Shown: positions 13,501 to 23,893 of the stretch, one piece after another
Position numbering within the stretch: position 1 is the stretch's first letter
How the letters are laid out: the number at the start of each line of letters is the position of its first letter
Assembly: GCA_026168455.1 (NCBI GenBank)
Contig: CM047428.1
Coordinates: forward strand, 88,740,594-88,804,593
DNA: 64,000 nt
Direction: 5' to 3'
Source: Theocolax elegans
Lineage: Eukaryota > Arthropoda > Insecta > Hymenoptera > Cerocephalidae
Notes under the pieces: generated by a model
What the model saw: the letters and a program-made list of their open reading frames with translations, nothing else
Told to the model about the DNA's origin: nothing
The model's database searches: none
Made by a program: the position numbers and the translations under genes

Positions 13501-15742
13501 GTTGAGAAGGAAAACCAATGTGCGACAGCCCGTTACAATTATGGGTAAAGTTTCCTTACAAAGCTGGAAAAAGAATGCAAATCGAAATGGATCCGAAACA
13601 CAAAATTTAAGAGCACTGAAAGACGTTAATTTACGCATGGAAGATGATACTAGAAAGAACGTAAAATATTCATTAAACAACGAGGAAAATGTACAACATC
13701 CTGTCTCGACGAAAAAACGTTTTAACAGTTTAGAAAGAGACGAAGATTCGATCGAAGATCGTATCGGTCATAACGAAGAAGATTATCTAGAGAACGAGAA
13801 ACCATTTATAAACGAGTACAACGAATCTGATGAAATTGACGATTCTTACGATTACACCGAGTACCCGTACCGACCACAGGAAAAAATCAAAAGCGAAGTT
13901 AGTGCAAACAGAAAAAATAAAAATAGGTTCGACGTGGATACCAATTTACCATCTCAACAAAAATTTCATCGTCGAGAGAAGAGTCAAAAATTTGAAGAGA
14001 AATCGAAAAACCAACGTGATTTGATTACAGAAAACGTTGAGTACGAGGATGTTGAAGCAACCTATGCCTCTGACGGTCTAGATTCTAGTACGATGATTCC
14101 GACAATAGAAAGTACAATTCTCGATGGAATAGTTGTATCATACGAACAGGACAATTCAAGAGTTCCTGTAACTGGTGACTCGGATATAACCGATTTACCG
14201 GACATTACCGAAACAGCCGTTGAAAATATTAGTACAGAAGGAATTTTTAAATTTACGGATGAATTGCCGGAAGCAAGGAAGAAAGAACAAAGCGTTCAGG
14301 AGAATAAGAATGAGGAAGATAAATTATCAGTGTACGATGAAGATTACGTCGACGACAATTACGAACCAGTTAGTTATACGGATTCAAATATAAAAGACAT
14401 CTCGTTATCGACTGAAAGTAATAACGATTCAAGCACCAACAAACCGATCTTGATAATTTCTGAAACCGAAGGACCGACAACACCAACGGTAACGATTGAC
14501 GCTGAATCTACGAAGTCCAGTGACTTAGTAACGGTAAACAAAGAAGAATACGATGACATTTACGAAGATAAGTCGGAGAGTACACCGACATCCTCAATTT
14601 CTCCAGAAGTGTACGACGAAATGGAAACTACGACAAACATAGTTTTAGTCAGTACTACCTCAACTCCAATTTCAACCTCAACCGTAGTTTCCGCTTCGAG
14701 TTCGACGATCAAAACGACTTCGACGGAGATACCAGCGTCACCTAAACTAATCAGTAGGACAACAACTACTATGAATGCAACTGTAGCGACGAGTAGCCCG
14801 ATATTAACGACAACGATGAACTCCAGAATGAAAACGACATCCAAATTGTTTAAGCCAATCGTGTTCCGAAAAACTTACGCGTACATACCGCCATCGACAA
14901 CACCGAATACGGTGGTTATAAGACGTGGTCAACCATTAACTGGTCCGAAACCAACAAAACCACCACCATCTTACAATGAATTAGCACCCAAACCGGTAAT
15001 ACGAAGGTTACCTCTACTCTCCCGAACGACGACGACCACCTCGGAAGCTTCGATCGTCGAAGTAGAATTACCTTTAGACCCGTCCAACAATCCGTCAAAG
15101 GTGAACGAAGAAGAAAGCATTGTTCAATCCTCAACCGAAACGAACACCGAGTATCCATTACTGTATCTAACCAAACTACAAATCGACAACACGACCACTG
15201 ACAAATCAAGTTGGACGAATGACACAAAGATGGTGGCAACCCAATCTACAAACCTGGAGGAATCAAATGACGTGCCGGAAAGTTTGAGAGAATCGAACGC
15301 GGTTGGAAAAACTAAAGATACGGAAACCGAATCAACGACGATCAATCGGAACCAATCGAGAAACAAGCTTGACGAATCCATTAAAGAATTGGTTAGTGAT
15401 GATCGTACGTTAACTGTAACGACCTCAACGACAACGACGCAGGGAACGACGAAAGGTTCGGAACGTCGGAAACTCGAGTTAATGTCCGTGAAAACTCAAT
15501 CCCAGAAAACAAATGTCAGCCTGAAGAAAACTGCGGGATTCAACTGTTTAGAGAAAGAGATGTACCGATTTTATGGTGACGTTAGGGATTGCCGTTTGTT
15601 TCATTACTGCTCCCCAGGATTTACAACGAGGCAGGTCCTCGATTTCCGGTTTGTTTGCGAGGAGGGTACAGTTTTCGACGAGGATAGCCAAAGCTGCAAA
15701 CACGACGTACCGAATCTCAAGTGCATCATCAAAACTTGGTGA
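6874..15742 (+). CDS. Large CPAP-like protein with two chitin-binding type-2 domains (spliced gene)
   Basis: I assembled this gene from phase-compatible exons: 6874-6935, 7026-7149, 8412-8568, 8853-9288, 11142-11453 and 11852-15742, all with GT/AG borders. With the candidate start exon 5580-5604 the total is 5,007 nt, about 1,668 residues. The N-terminal part has a six-cysteine CBM14/peritrophin-A domain (FSC, AGC, MFHVC, FLC, RVC and VDC in order, with the typical GGYYADVE and GTVFDQET segments). A second complete domain closes the protein. Proteins of this class are secreted and bind cuticular chitin. The linker of about 1,450 residues is rich in Q, T, S, N and charged residues and has a furin-like LRKKR site near 12410. 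Two terminal domains with such a linker are unusual, since CPAP1 proteins normally have one domain. The start codon is uncertain; the rest is firm. Confidence 0.85.
7026..8568 (+). CDS. Exons encoding N-terminal chitin-binding domain
   Basis: Two exons (7026-7149 and 8412-8568) split by a 1,262-bp intron encode the first CBM14 domain. The first carries cysteines 1-3 (FSCQGK, AGCQ, FHVC) and the second cysteines 4-6 (KFLC, RVC, EVDC), with the aromatic residues expected for chitin binding (YY, F, H). The split codon across the intron (G/AT) gives Asp. The second exon is unique in the window because unit 1 is truncated inside it. Confidence 0.9.
7482..7597. repeat. (GA)n microsatellite (unit 2)
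   Basis: This is the counterpart of 3195-3304 inside the intron 7150-8411. It differs in repeat number, as expected of slippage after duplication. Confidence 0.95.
8853..9288 (+). CDS. Exon: acidic, then poly-Gln linker
   Basis: The exon starts after tccttcccccag and ends before gtacat; its length (436 nt) restores phase 0. It encodes a short acidic patch (LLEEEDDD), a Thr-rich segment and two poly-Gln runs from about 9016 to 9066 coded by mixed CAG/CAA, then a Q/N/S/H-rich low-complexity stretch. The composition suggests an extracellular disordered linker. Confidence 0.8.
9289..11141 (+). other. Intron of chitin-binding gene
   Basis: A 1,853-bp AT-rich intron bounded by CAG/gtacat and attatag/GTG. 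I see no second gene or clear transposon in it. Confidence 0.8.
11142..11453 (+). CDS. Exon: Thr/Asn/Pro-rich linker
   Basis: A 312-nt exon (104 codons, phase 0 to phase 0) with acceptor attatag and donor AAG/gtgtat. It is rich in Ser, Thr, Asn and Pro and has no recognisable domain. The reading frame matches the exons on both sides. It is followed by a 398-bp intron (11454-11851) in which I see nothing. Confidence 0.8.
11852..15742 (+). CDS. Terminal 3.9-kb exon: linker and C-terminal chitin-binding domain
   Basis: The exon starts after tgttacag and reads without interruption for 1,296 codons to TGA. Most of it is disordered: Pro/Gln-rich at the start, then strongly charged segments with many RR, EDE and DYDY-like clusters, then a long Thr/Ser-rich mucin-like region (about 14600-15480) that could be O-glycosylated. 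From about 15534 it forms a compact domain with six cysteines (FNC, RDC, FHYC, FVC, QSC, LKC) and GTVFDED, a complete CBM14 fold; the chain ends seven residues after the last cysteine. An in-frame ATG at 11843 lies before the acceptor and is not needed as a start. Confidence 0.92.
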   Translation: MSKLTISPVPQQDNRPTIIQTKSGSNSQRISVNYLPTPSSIDTTISSFYPTLRTATQKSSNQQNVQPMPQHIHVPPPPSIPQLKPHQITINLPPPDIQRIVQNPSPLLPSQSRVIVTAKASVSDESGRPLNASQLITLPLPTIPSNYDDYKEGDESFDPFYRDVPKIRNDRRIIDRTRLESHERSLRKKRSLDYDGETSDYSYPSGEVIFNAEIKDLKDLKANLPIIKAILFGLNTPERSSGTSGNKEIDNIGTHNVTNNVKDFRVDETYDDSSRDTQKTSKNAKISVATEIKNTHAKPQQTSSYFSNVNKQQSPSGFKNQMAVDPIIVEQINVAKNDTVYLFLHPNTSQNVSVSTGNTSKQTEFVNRLTDARDANRTDKLKQEMLQPHSSPNSNKSNRRRYQNNESTEEYDEYRPRRNEKINKPNPLRYIDDYNADERVELGSRQRSSRVRQRLKHRRIPGRRDYYVNDEIQDDREYNEDENNKKPLSRNDSQGHRNTHRNRNRYYHYEDSFEDESSRERKAPGTTSNKSRLRPHSNDYTETRQSKLDSLRRKTNVRQPVTIMGKVSLQSWKKNANRNGSETQNLRALKDVNLRMEDDTRKNVKYSLNNEENVQHPVSTKKRFNSLERDEDSIEDRIGHNEEDYLENEKPFINEYNESDEIDDSYDYTEYPYRPQEKIKSEVSANRKNKNRFDVDTNLPSQQKFHRREKSQKFEEKSKNQRDLITENVEYEDVEATYASDGLDSSTMIPTIESTILDGIVVSYEQDNSRVPVTGDSDITDLPDITETAVENISTEGIFKFTDELPEARKKEQSVQENKNEEDKLSVYDEDYVDDNYEPVSYTDSNIKDISLSTESNNDSSTNKPILIISETEGPTTPTVTIDAESTKSSDLVTVNKEEYDDIYEDKSESTPTSSISPEVYDEMETTTNIVLVSTTSTPISTSTVVSASSSTIKTTSTEIPASPKLISRTTTTMNATVATSSPILTTTMNSRMKTTSKLFKPIVFRKTYAYIPPSTTPNTVVIRRGQPLTGPKPTKPPPSYNELAPKPVIRRLPLLSRTTTTTSEASIVEVELPLDPSNNPSKVNEEESIVQSSTETNTEYPLLYLTKLQIDNTTTDKSSWTNDTKMVATQSTNLEESNDVPESLRESNAVGKTKDTETESTTINRNQSRNKLDESIKELVSDDRTLTVTTSTTTTQGTTKGSERRKLELMSVKTQSQKTNVSLKKTAGFNCLEKEMYRFYGDVRDCRLFHYCSPGFTTRQVLDFRFVCEEGTVFDEDSQSCKHDVPNLKCIIKTW

Positions 15743-15864
15743 ATACGCGTTTATTAGGAAGCTATATTGCGTGTACCCTATACTATTATATTTATGTCTA
15801 GATTTTGTTTTCTTTTTCTTTTTTTCTTCTGCGAATCGATATTTATATGTATTGCTATAAGTGT

Positions 15865-15870
15865 AATAAA
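15865..15870 (+). promoter_or_regulatory. Poly(A) signal AATAAA
   Basis: A canonical AATAAA lies 122 bases after the stop codon of the chitin-binding gene. It is the first strong candidate for 3' end formation. The use of this site is not shown by the sequence alone. Confidence 0.5.
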
Positions 15871-16854
15871 CATACCACAACATGAAACTATGAAATTGTA
15901 TTATGCGAGTGATGGAGGACGTGAGTTGCCGGTATTGCCTCGTATTGTAAGAATATACGATAACGAAAGGACAATGAGAGACACAGAGGACTTTTTTAGC
16001 ATTCTTAATCGATGTGAAACATTAATATTTGTATAATATAGGTATAGTACTTTTTATCAGTTGGTAAGTGACTCTCGGATGGTAATGTAACGAATTGGAC
16101 GTCCTCTTGACTATACCGTGGAAAATATTTCATTGAAAAAGATTCACTCGGTAAATATTGATGAAATGTTTATAACAAATAAAACAAAAATTGTTATTAT
16201 TCGTTGGGAAATAATAGTAATTATATAGTGAACTTTACGTATAATATAATTTACTGAAGAGTAATTGCACGACATTTACGTTGTGTAGAGTCTATATACA
16301 CATACCACATTGGTCCCAACGTATCTTACCAACTTTATATATCTATATTAAAATAATGTTTATTGGTTATATATGAAAACTAAATTGTCGGAAGATACAG
16401 TAGAAAAATTAAATAGTTTGAGGTTATGTAAAACCATTATTTGTTCAGTAATTAACAACATTTATTGGCTAACTTTTAGCTTAAAGAAAACGTTTCATAA
16501 ATCTTTCAATTTCTACTAGGAATATAATTATTAATCTTATAAAATTATATGAAATTTCGGAACAAAAATGTTTACGTTGATTTCTCGCTATTTTATTTTG
16601 TATTAATCTGACGATTGTTTGCTACAATTTTCCCGAGTAAAAATCCCGTGAAATGTTTTCCACTTCAGGTTAAGAAATCGTGAATCGATTATTATTGTAA
16701 AAAGGAAAACTTCAACTTGAAAGATTTTCCTTGCCCTCGTATCCATTGATTTTGATAATTCGTGAATCCTCGATTAATAGCTGTTAGTATACGTATTTAT
16801 GCATCGTAAAATTAGAAAACATTTCTTATTACATTTTAAGCAATGCCATAAACT

Positions 16855-16900
<46 letters not shown>

Positions 16901-17840
16901 TATATATATATAATATATGTTTCTATGATCAGTGGATTCACTCTTATTAAAATTAATGCGACGATTCTTCCATAGCGATAAGGAAGCTATAGTTTATGAT
17001 TTAGTAAAAGAAATATATATTTTTAAACAATTAAAATTTATCGGTTTCTGAAGGAATCCAAGTAGTCAGAAACTAAACAATATTGATTTTGATTTATTGA
17101 ACAAAAAATGTATGCTTCTTATTGTCGTTGAAGAAAAATCGGTAGTATTCAATTTTTTATACTTAAGGGGATGCCGCACATTCATTTAATCTACAGATTT
17201 ACTTATATTAACTGACTTTTCAAATATAACTTTCAATTCGCATACTTTTTTTAATGCATGAGATAAGGCGCATTTTATGTTGTGCAACAATTGTGCATGT
17301 GCTAAAACAATTTAGAAAAAATGAATATTAAAAACAATATTTGAAATATCAAATACAAAAATCAATGATCCGTATAGACGCCCCTTAACGATAAAGTACG
17401 TTATTTTTCATTATGGTACCTATAGTAGAAATTTTACGACAATATGGCCAATTGATGGGGAAGAAATGTCACTTTTAACAATTTGTTGGTTAATAAGTGG
17501 TAAGATTTCTACCAGGGATTGTGACACATTACATATTATTTTTATTTTTTTACATACCGTATGTTAATAGTTTCTTCTCTGTTTCTTCTTAATTTTCAAT
17601 TATTTAATGACTTTCCATATAGAACGTTTATTGTTTTTTTCAGTTTTCGATAGAATTGAGAAAATTTACGTACATAAATTTGATTGCTGATAGATTCGTT
17701 GACAAGTCTACGTTCCTGAATCTTGCCTTAGAAAGTACGCTTATTTAAATGTAATTGCAAATACCCTAGCAGTAATAAAATCATTAAGAATTAGATATTT
17801 TGTAGTTCGTAATTAGCCATTCGTTATTTACCAATATTTA
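15871..17840. other. AT-rich intergenic DNA with (TA)n tract
   Basis: No gene is supported here. A (TA)n microsatellite lies at about 16864-16899. The rest is unremarkable AT-rich sequence; further 3' UTR of the chitin-binding gene could extend into it. Confidence 0.6.
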
Positions 17841-18138
17841 AAAACTGGGTATTTCCTACCTGAATATCGTTTATATTTCTACTAGAGTATCTATATATAT
17901 ATCGTGTAATTGTGTACGTTTGCTTTTTTTCAAAAAACCTATTTGTTGCTGATGTATTATGATGAAAAATTTGTAATGTAATTACAACTTTTTCAAAACT
18001 GGGTATTTCCTACCTGAATATCGTTTATATTTCTACTAGAGTATCTATATATATATCGTGTAATTGTGTACGTTTGCTTTTTTTCAAAAAACATATTTGT
18101 TGCTGATGTATTATGATGAAAAATTTGTAATGTAATTA
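17841..18138. repeat. Two-copy tandem repeat, 154-bp period
   Basis: 17841-17984 and 17995-18138 are the same 144-base sequence, starting aaaactgggtatttcc and ending atgtaatta. They differ by one base (acctattt versus acatattt) and are separated by 10 bases. This is a recent local duplication with no coding content. Confidence 0.95.
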
Positions 18139-18894
18139 TTGTTTACATTGAATTTGCTAATTGAATGTGTTTTGAAATGAACAATAACTCGTTTACAGGC
18201 AAACAGTTAGGATTTTATTATGTAATAAATTTTTTAATTATCAAAGAGTCAACATCAAACATAACCATACTTTTTTTCAATCTGAAAAATTTCTTAATTC
18301 GAGTAAAAAATTAGTTACTAGCGAAAATAGTAATCAACAAAATGTAACAACAGTCAGTTTTGGTATAGTAGTTTTGAGTAACATTTTCTCTTAACAAATT
18401 TTCAGATTCTTCAGTAAATGATGATTTTAGGTTTCATATAATGTACATATAATGAGAAGATGAATAATCGTGTGTGGATCGAGCACTTTTTATACATAAT
18501 ACAAATATTGAACGATACAACACAAAATTTGCCTGATTCCGTCTAACTATTGTGCCAAGCTTTGCATATAGAGAAAGTTTGAAATTTTCGACAAAGTTAG
18601 ATTACATTTGACTGATTTGAGATAAATAATACGGTAATTTTAGGGTGTAATTAGATAATATAATTACTGGAAAATGATTGGGAAAAGTTGGGTATTAAGC
18701 ACATGACAACTCGCCAAATTCAAATTTCCCGCATTTTTAATTTTTGGGATCATAATTATTATAAAAAAATATGCTCCTTAATAATCCATCTATAGACATA
18801 ATCTGTGAAGATTTTAAATTTGACTTAATTATGTTTTATAAAATAATTGTTGTAAAATACATTCTAACATATAAAATAATATACATCACCTCTT
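18139..18894. other. AT-rich intergenic DNA
   Basis: I see no gene, transposon end or structured repeat in this stretch. Confidence 0.5.
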
Positions 18895-19560
18895 ACGAGG
18901 GGGGTACTTGACCTCCGGGAAACGGATCTTATTCTAACTTTGGTATTTCTTTTATAATACAAAAATATGAAGAAAGCTAAGTTATCTCTTGCCAATGGCC
19001 ACTTATTCGACATTTAATCATAATATCAGTAAGAGTTACTTCCAATTTGATTGCTTATAACTCGGAAACAAATAAAGATAGACACTCAGTCCAAAAATCA
19101 GAAGAAACTTGTGTTTAAGTAGATATCGTTTGAAAAAAATAAAGTTTAAATTGCTTAATTTGTAGCAAAGTTACGAAGAAAATAAGAAATTGAAGAAACT
19201 TTGACCAAAATTAAATATGAAAAATTGATTGTTTCTTTTGGCCTAATAATCTTCAATTTCTTGTTTTCTTCGTAACTTTGCTCCAAATTAAGCAATTTGA
19301 GCTTGTTTTTTTCAAACCATATCTACTTGAACTTAAGTTTCTTCTCGTTTTTGGTTTGAGTGCCTATCTTTATTTGTTTTGGAGTTATAAGTGATCAAAT
19401 TGGAAGTAATTCTTACTGATATTATTATTAAATGTCGAATAACTTTCGTAAAAGTGGCCATTGGCAAGAGGTAACTTGACTTCTTTATATTTTTATATTA
19501 TGTAAGACATACCAAATTTAGGGTAAGATTCGTTTCCCGGATGTCAAGTACTCCCCTTGT
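18895..19560. mobile_element. 666-bp foldback palindrome, second family
   Basis: The left end (gaggggggtacttgacctcc) and right end (gatgtcaagtactccccttg) are inverted repeats, and complementarity continues inward almost to the centre: aacggatcttattc pairs with gggtaagattcgtt, and ttgccaatggcca with tggccattggcaa. The loop is near 19190-19260. The arms differ by about 10-15 percent and there is no ORF. It is not related in sequence to the GGGGTATTCC foldback family. A target duplication could not be defined. Confidence 0.85.
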
Positions 19561-20794
19561 TGGTAAAAATTCTAATATATATATATATATGCGGTGAAAT
19601 TGTAAAATTTTTTAAGAGTGAAAAGATTGCTACATTATAGAGAAAGTATATTTTTTAACATCAACACTTATGAATTGCTTGTAGGGGTGTAATTAATGTT
19701 AAGATTGAGTTAACACGATTCATTTGGTATTGAAATGATGAATACAGATCGTGTATATACAAGTTTGGTCATTTTCGCAAGAATTTACACCTGATTTTAA
19801 AAATCTATGATTCAAAATCTATGATTCGATCAGGTTTTTAAAATCCTTTATTTAAATCATCGAAAATTTAAACTTTACTTGGTTTAAAAAGAGAAAATTT
19901 ATTAAAGTTTGATAAAAGCGCATGCAATTTAAATTTTGCTTTTATTTTATATATCTGAAAATTTCTTTCATTGCCCTGTTCATTATTTCCACAGTGTCGC
20001 CGACATCCAAACTAATTTATAATTCGTCAATATTTTTTCATGGAAATAAACTAGCTCCATAGGATAAAACAGATATTTATAAAAAAATAAGTATAAACTA
20101 ATTATTATAGGTACATTGTTAACGATTTAAGCAGTTACATGTAATAGTTAAAATGCGTTGAAACAATAACGTTGCATATAGCCGAATTAATGTTAAAAAT
20201 ACGTACGATCAAATCGGTACGTAGAGAGAATGAGAGAAAGAGAAAGAGAAAGAAAGAATGAATGACAAAATGAAATGTATGGAAACCACTAATGATATAA
20301 CATTTTTTCTGAAAGAAAACGAGCGGCGGCCAAATTATTGCTGCTACACAACTATCGTTATAACGTTAGGAGTTATTATAAGCAAATTAAATAATAGTAA
20401 TTTTCATAGTCCTCTTTCACATGGCACTTTTGAGTGTGTAACGGTATATATACGCGTCTACACATCACGTACAAAAAAGTTCGTTCGCAAGGATCAACGT
20501 TTCAAAGTAATTTGGGATTTTCTGTGGAAAAAACGTATGTAGATATGTATTTTTAAAAATTGTATTATATAAAGTAATAAAAATACTGTTGTATATTCAT
20601 GACGCATGAAACTATGTTTTATTTTGTTACCTTATTAGTAAATCACAGGGATCTATGATTATCATCACCGTGATAGTGAGTTAAGGCTAGTGGGTACTGA
20701 AATTTTGACCAAAAATGACTATCGATTTTATTGAACAGCATTTTTTACACGGAGAAAATTCGTGTATATCAACATATTTTTTCATTTCAAATCA
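19561..20794. other. Intergenic DNA
   Basis: AT-rich sequence with a short GA-rich tract at about 20226-20260. A 94-codon + strand ORF at 20258-20542 begins in that tract and has no features of a real protein. No gene is supported. Confidence 0.5.
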
Positions 20795-22744
20795 CATTAT
20801 TGTTATTATTATTATTATTTTTTTTATTTTTATTTTATTATTTTTTTTTCGTGGGAAACTGGAGAAATCTTACATAAGACGACGACGAGGGTCCGCACTC
20901 GTCGCCAGTGCCGGATTCTTACCGGCTAAAACTCCAAACCCAACGCTTTCACGTACCCAGCCCGGAACTATTTTTCACATTACTTCAAGCTGGGAGACGT
21001 GTCTGTGACATGCTTCATTCGTTCCTTATTCTATCCTCCCACGTTGAGACTGCCACTTATCGTGAAACGGCCTTCCTTGCGGTTTCGAGCGCGCGCCGAA
21101 AGATGGCACAGGCTCCGGATCCCGCCATGTGAGATACTCCCTGAGCACCTTTTGAAGGACAAAAGAAACATTGGGGAGCACTCTTGCAATTCTTAAGGTT
21201 GTGTCCAGGCTCGCCGCACTTGTAGCATGACGAGGACCTGTCCACTCCCTTACAATTCTGTCTTGTGCGGCCGAAGTCTAGGCACCGATAGCACCTCTCG
21301 ACCAAAACTCGACCAAAAATCCTGAACGCGACAGCTTACAAAGCCGACGCAAAGATGTCGCATCGACTTTAGCTTATCAGCGGTCTCGTGATTTAGCTTC
21401 ACGATGGCTGTCTTTTGTTGATTGCGGTTGGGACCCAAAAGCTTCACCTCTCGGCTCTCAGGCGGAGACGCGAGAACTTTATCTAGGGCCGCCAACACTT
21501 CGTCCCTCGTTATGAGAGCGTCCAGGTCTCTGATCTCCAGGGTCACCCTTCGATCTCGGATCCTAACTTTTCCCATACCTTTAGTAGCCGTGCGGACTTT
21601 CTCCGCGAATGCTGCTGCGTCCGTCTTTTTGTCCAGCCGGAGTAGGACATCTCCTCGTCCTGTCGGCCGTGCGCTCAGAACCTGTGCGCCGCTGTCGTCC
21701 GGGTTGACTTCCTTTCGGAGCTTCTCCAAGACTTCAGCAAACGTACGGTCCCTCACGACAGTGACCACCAGGTGAATATCGGCGCCATCTGGCGCTTTCT
21801 CCTATCAAGAGGCGCCTGTCCCGACTTGACTGTCGGCTTTTTTCCCGCCACTGACACGGACTTGGATTGCTCCTTGTCCATGCCACGCGGTGGTACCTCC
21901 TTTTGAGACTTCTTCTTCTCGCGGCTCTTAGAGACCTCCGGGGGGGGGGGGCTTTGGGGGCTCTCCCTACTTCTCTTTTGAGCCTGCATTCTAGCTGTAG
22001 CCGTAAAGACGGCTTTAGCTATTATGCCCCTTCTCTTAGGCCGCCGACGATTCTCGTGACCAACTCGATAATCCTCGACTTGGCACTTGTAATCGTCGAC
22101 TGCCGAAAACATCTTCTTGGTTTACCCGTAGAACTCTTGTACAAGAGTGTCTACGGTCTTCAGTCCTGTCTTCACGACCATGGAGATGTTAGGCTGCTTT
22201 GCACAAGCAGCCAACATAGCCTGCAGTACGCTCTTTAGGTGGTCGTAGGTGGAGTCGATCTCCTTTTGCGCCTTCTCTACCTTCTCGTATTCCTTGCGGA
22301 ATATTTCGATCTCCTCTTGAGATACTTTACTATAGGCAGAGATGCCACAGATGGCACTACCAAGGCTGGTAACGCTGCCGCTTCGTAACCTGCTTGCGGA
22401 TGCAATACTCAACATCTGTAACGACGGCTGCTGTTTGGGGTTTTCTTTCGAGGGCACCACCTCTGACGTGTTCGTAGAACGAAGCGCTTGGTGGCCTCCC
22501 CCAAAATCCGTGAGGCCAGCGCCGGCCACCGGGGCTTTCACCCGATAGGAACCGACGGCGGGATTGACTCCTAGTTTGGAGCTGCCCGCTTGGGGTAGTA
22601 GGTATTCCATTCGCTTGCTCATCATCCTTCTTCAACTGTTTGATCCACGGAGGCTATTTTGTTTCACCTCGACCCTTTACGCAAGCGTGACGAGCTTTCC
22701 CCCATCCGCCACCTGGGGGACGCGCCGCATACGGGAACAGGAAA
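20795..22744 (-). mobile_element. Non-LTR retrotransposon, R1-like, gag part only (element 1)
   Basis: The element reads on the - strand. Its 3' end is an (AAT)n-type tail at 20795-20850, preceded by a 3' UTR that matches the one of element 2 (shared cccggaact...cttcaagctgggag block at 20960-21000 and 22965-22998). The 5' end abuts the tail of element 2 at about 22744. ORF1 remains while the endonuclease and reverse transcriptase are missing, so ORF1 is joined directly to the 3' UTR by an internal deletion. Confidence 0.8.
21057..22625 (-). pseudogene. Gag-like ORF1 with CCHC zinc knuckles (broken)
   Basis: Four overlapping frames read in order on the - strand: 22625-22122 (N-terminal, with a coiled-coil-like EEIEIFRKEYEKVEKAQ segment), 22112-21753 (basic), 21768-21250 (an RRM-like segment with DVLLRLDKKTDAAAF and TAIVKLNHETA), and 21305-21057 (zinc knuckles CYRCLDFGRTRQNC and CYKCGEPGHNLKNC plus a third C-x2-C). 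This order is typical of ORF1 of R1-clade elements and binds element RNA. At least three frame changes separate the pieces, so no intact protein is made. Confidence 0.85.
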
Positions 22745-22817
22745 CCCCGCGCGGATTATTATTTTTATTATTATTTTTATTATTATTATTATTGTTATTA
22801 TTATTATTATTTTTTTG
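22743..22817. repeat. (ATT/AAT)n tract: tail of element 2
   Basis: A near-pure ATT repeat. On the - strand it is the (AAT)n 3' tail of the element occupying 22818-25816, and it marks the junction with element 1. Confidence 0.85.
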
Positions 22818-23893
22818 TGTCTGTGGTAATGACATTTTACGCACAACCGGTACACTATCCACCCCCTCGCAAGAGCATATAGTTTACCGAGTGTGGGACT
22901 CAGTAGGAGCAAACTAGTAATACCCACTAAACCCACATATCTCTGTTCGCACCGACAAAAACCCGGAACTGTTACTCACATTACTTCAGACTGGGAGGCA
23001 GTCTTTGCGTGTCCAAAAACACATTCATTCTTCTAACGTTCATTCATGCTCGAAACACATGCACTCAGTCTCTCAGACATCAATTAGCTTTTTTGCTCCG
23101 CAAAACATTCGTAACGTAATTAGCGATCAGGCGCCAGTTGTCCGCGTTCGTCATCATAAGTCTCGTCATGTTTTCCGGCGTGATTGCTTCCATGTCCGTT
23201 TCAAGTTGTTGACATTGATCTGCCCATCGCCCGCAGGCGAAGAACGTATGATCAGCGTCATCATAGACTCATCCGCAGTTCCTGCAAATAGCCAAGAAAG
23301 TATCCATGTCTAGAGAGAAATTGGGTGAAATAGAAATCTACCTCACCGTGGTTTCTCCCCTTTCACGGAGCAACCGCAGGGATGATGCTTCGCGTCCATT
23401 GCGTTTGTGGGATATTCGTCCATTGCGTCTGCCACAGTTCCACAGTTTTCGTACGTTCCTCTGTCTCAGTGTCGCCCCTCCCTGTATCCACGCTTCGGTC
23501 ATATATGCGTTTCTTTTTCATCGCGAACAGGTCGATCGGAATCACGCCCGCAAAAACAAGAACGGCGTGTGCGGAAACCGTCCTGTACGTGCATGCGATT
23601 CGTAACGCGCTCACCAGCTGTACGTCCGTTATCGGGTAACGCTCATCAGTAGTCGTCCTATACTCGGTCTCGGTTCGTTAGAGCTGGCCATGAGTCTGCT
23701 CAATCATGTGTCCAGAGTCACCCCCAGATACATGACTTCGTCTTGGCCACCACTTGTTCGCCACTCACCGTCATCGGTATCCCGGTATCGATTCTTCAGC
23801 TAGTTAGTAGCAGAAGTTCCGTCTTTTGTAACGCGATGTTCAGTCCATGGTCTTTCATCCACCCGTTTACCCGATGCACAACCTGATTCAGTT

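Noticed and set aside
20258..20542. 94-codon + strand ORF
   Set aside because: It starts in a GA-rich tract, has no homology-like pattern, and no splice or neighbour context supports it.
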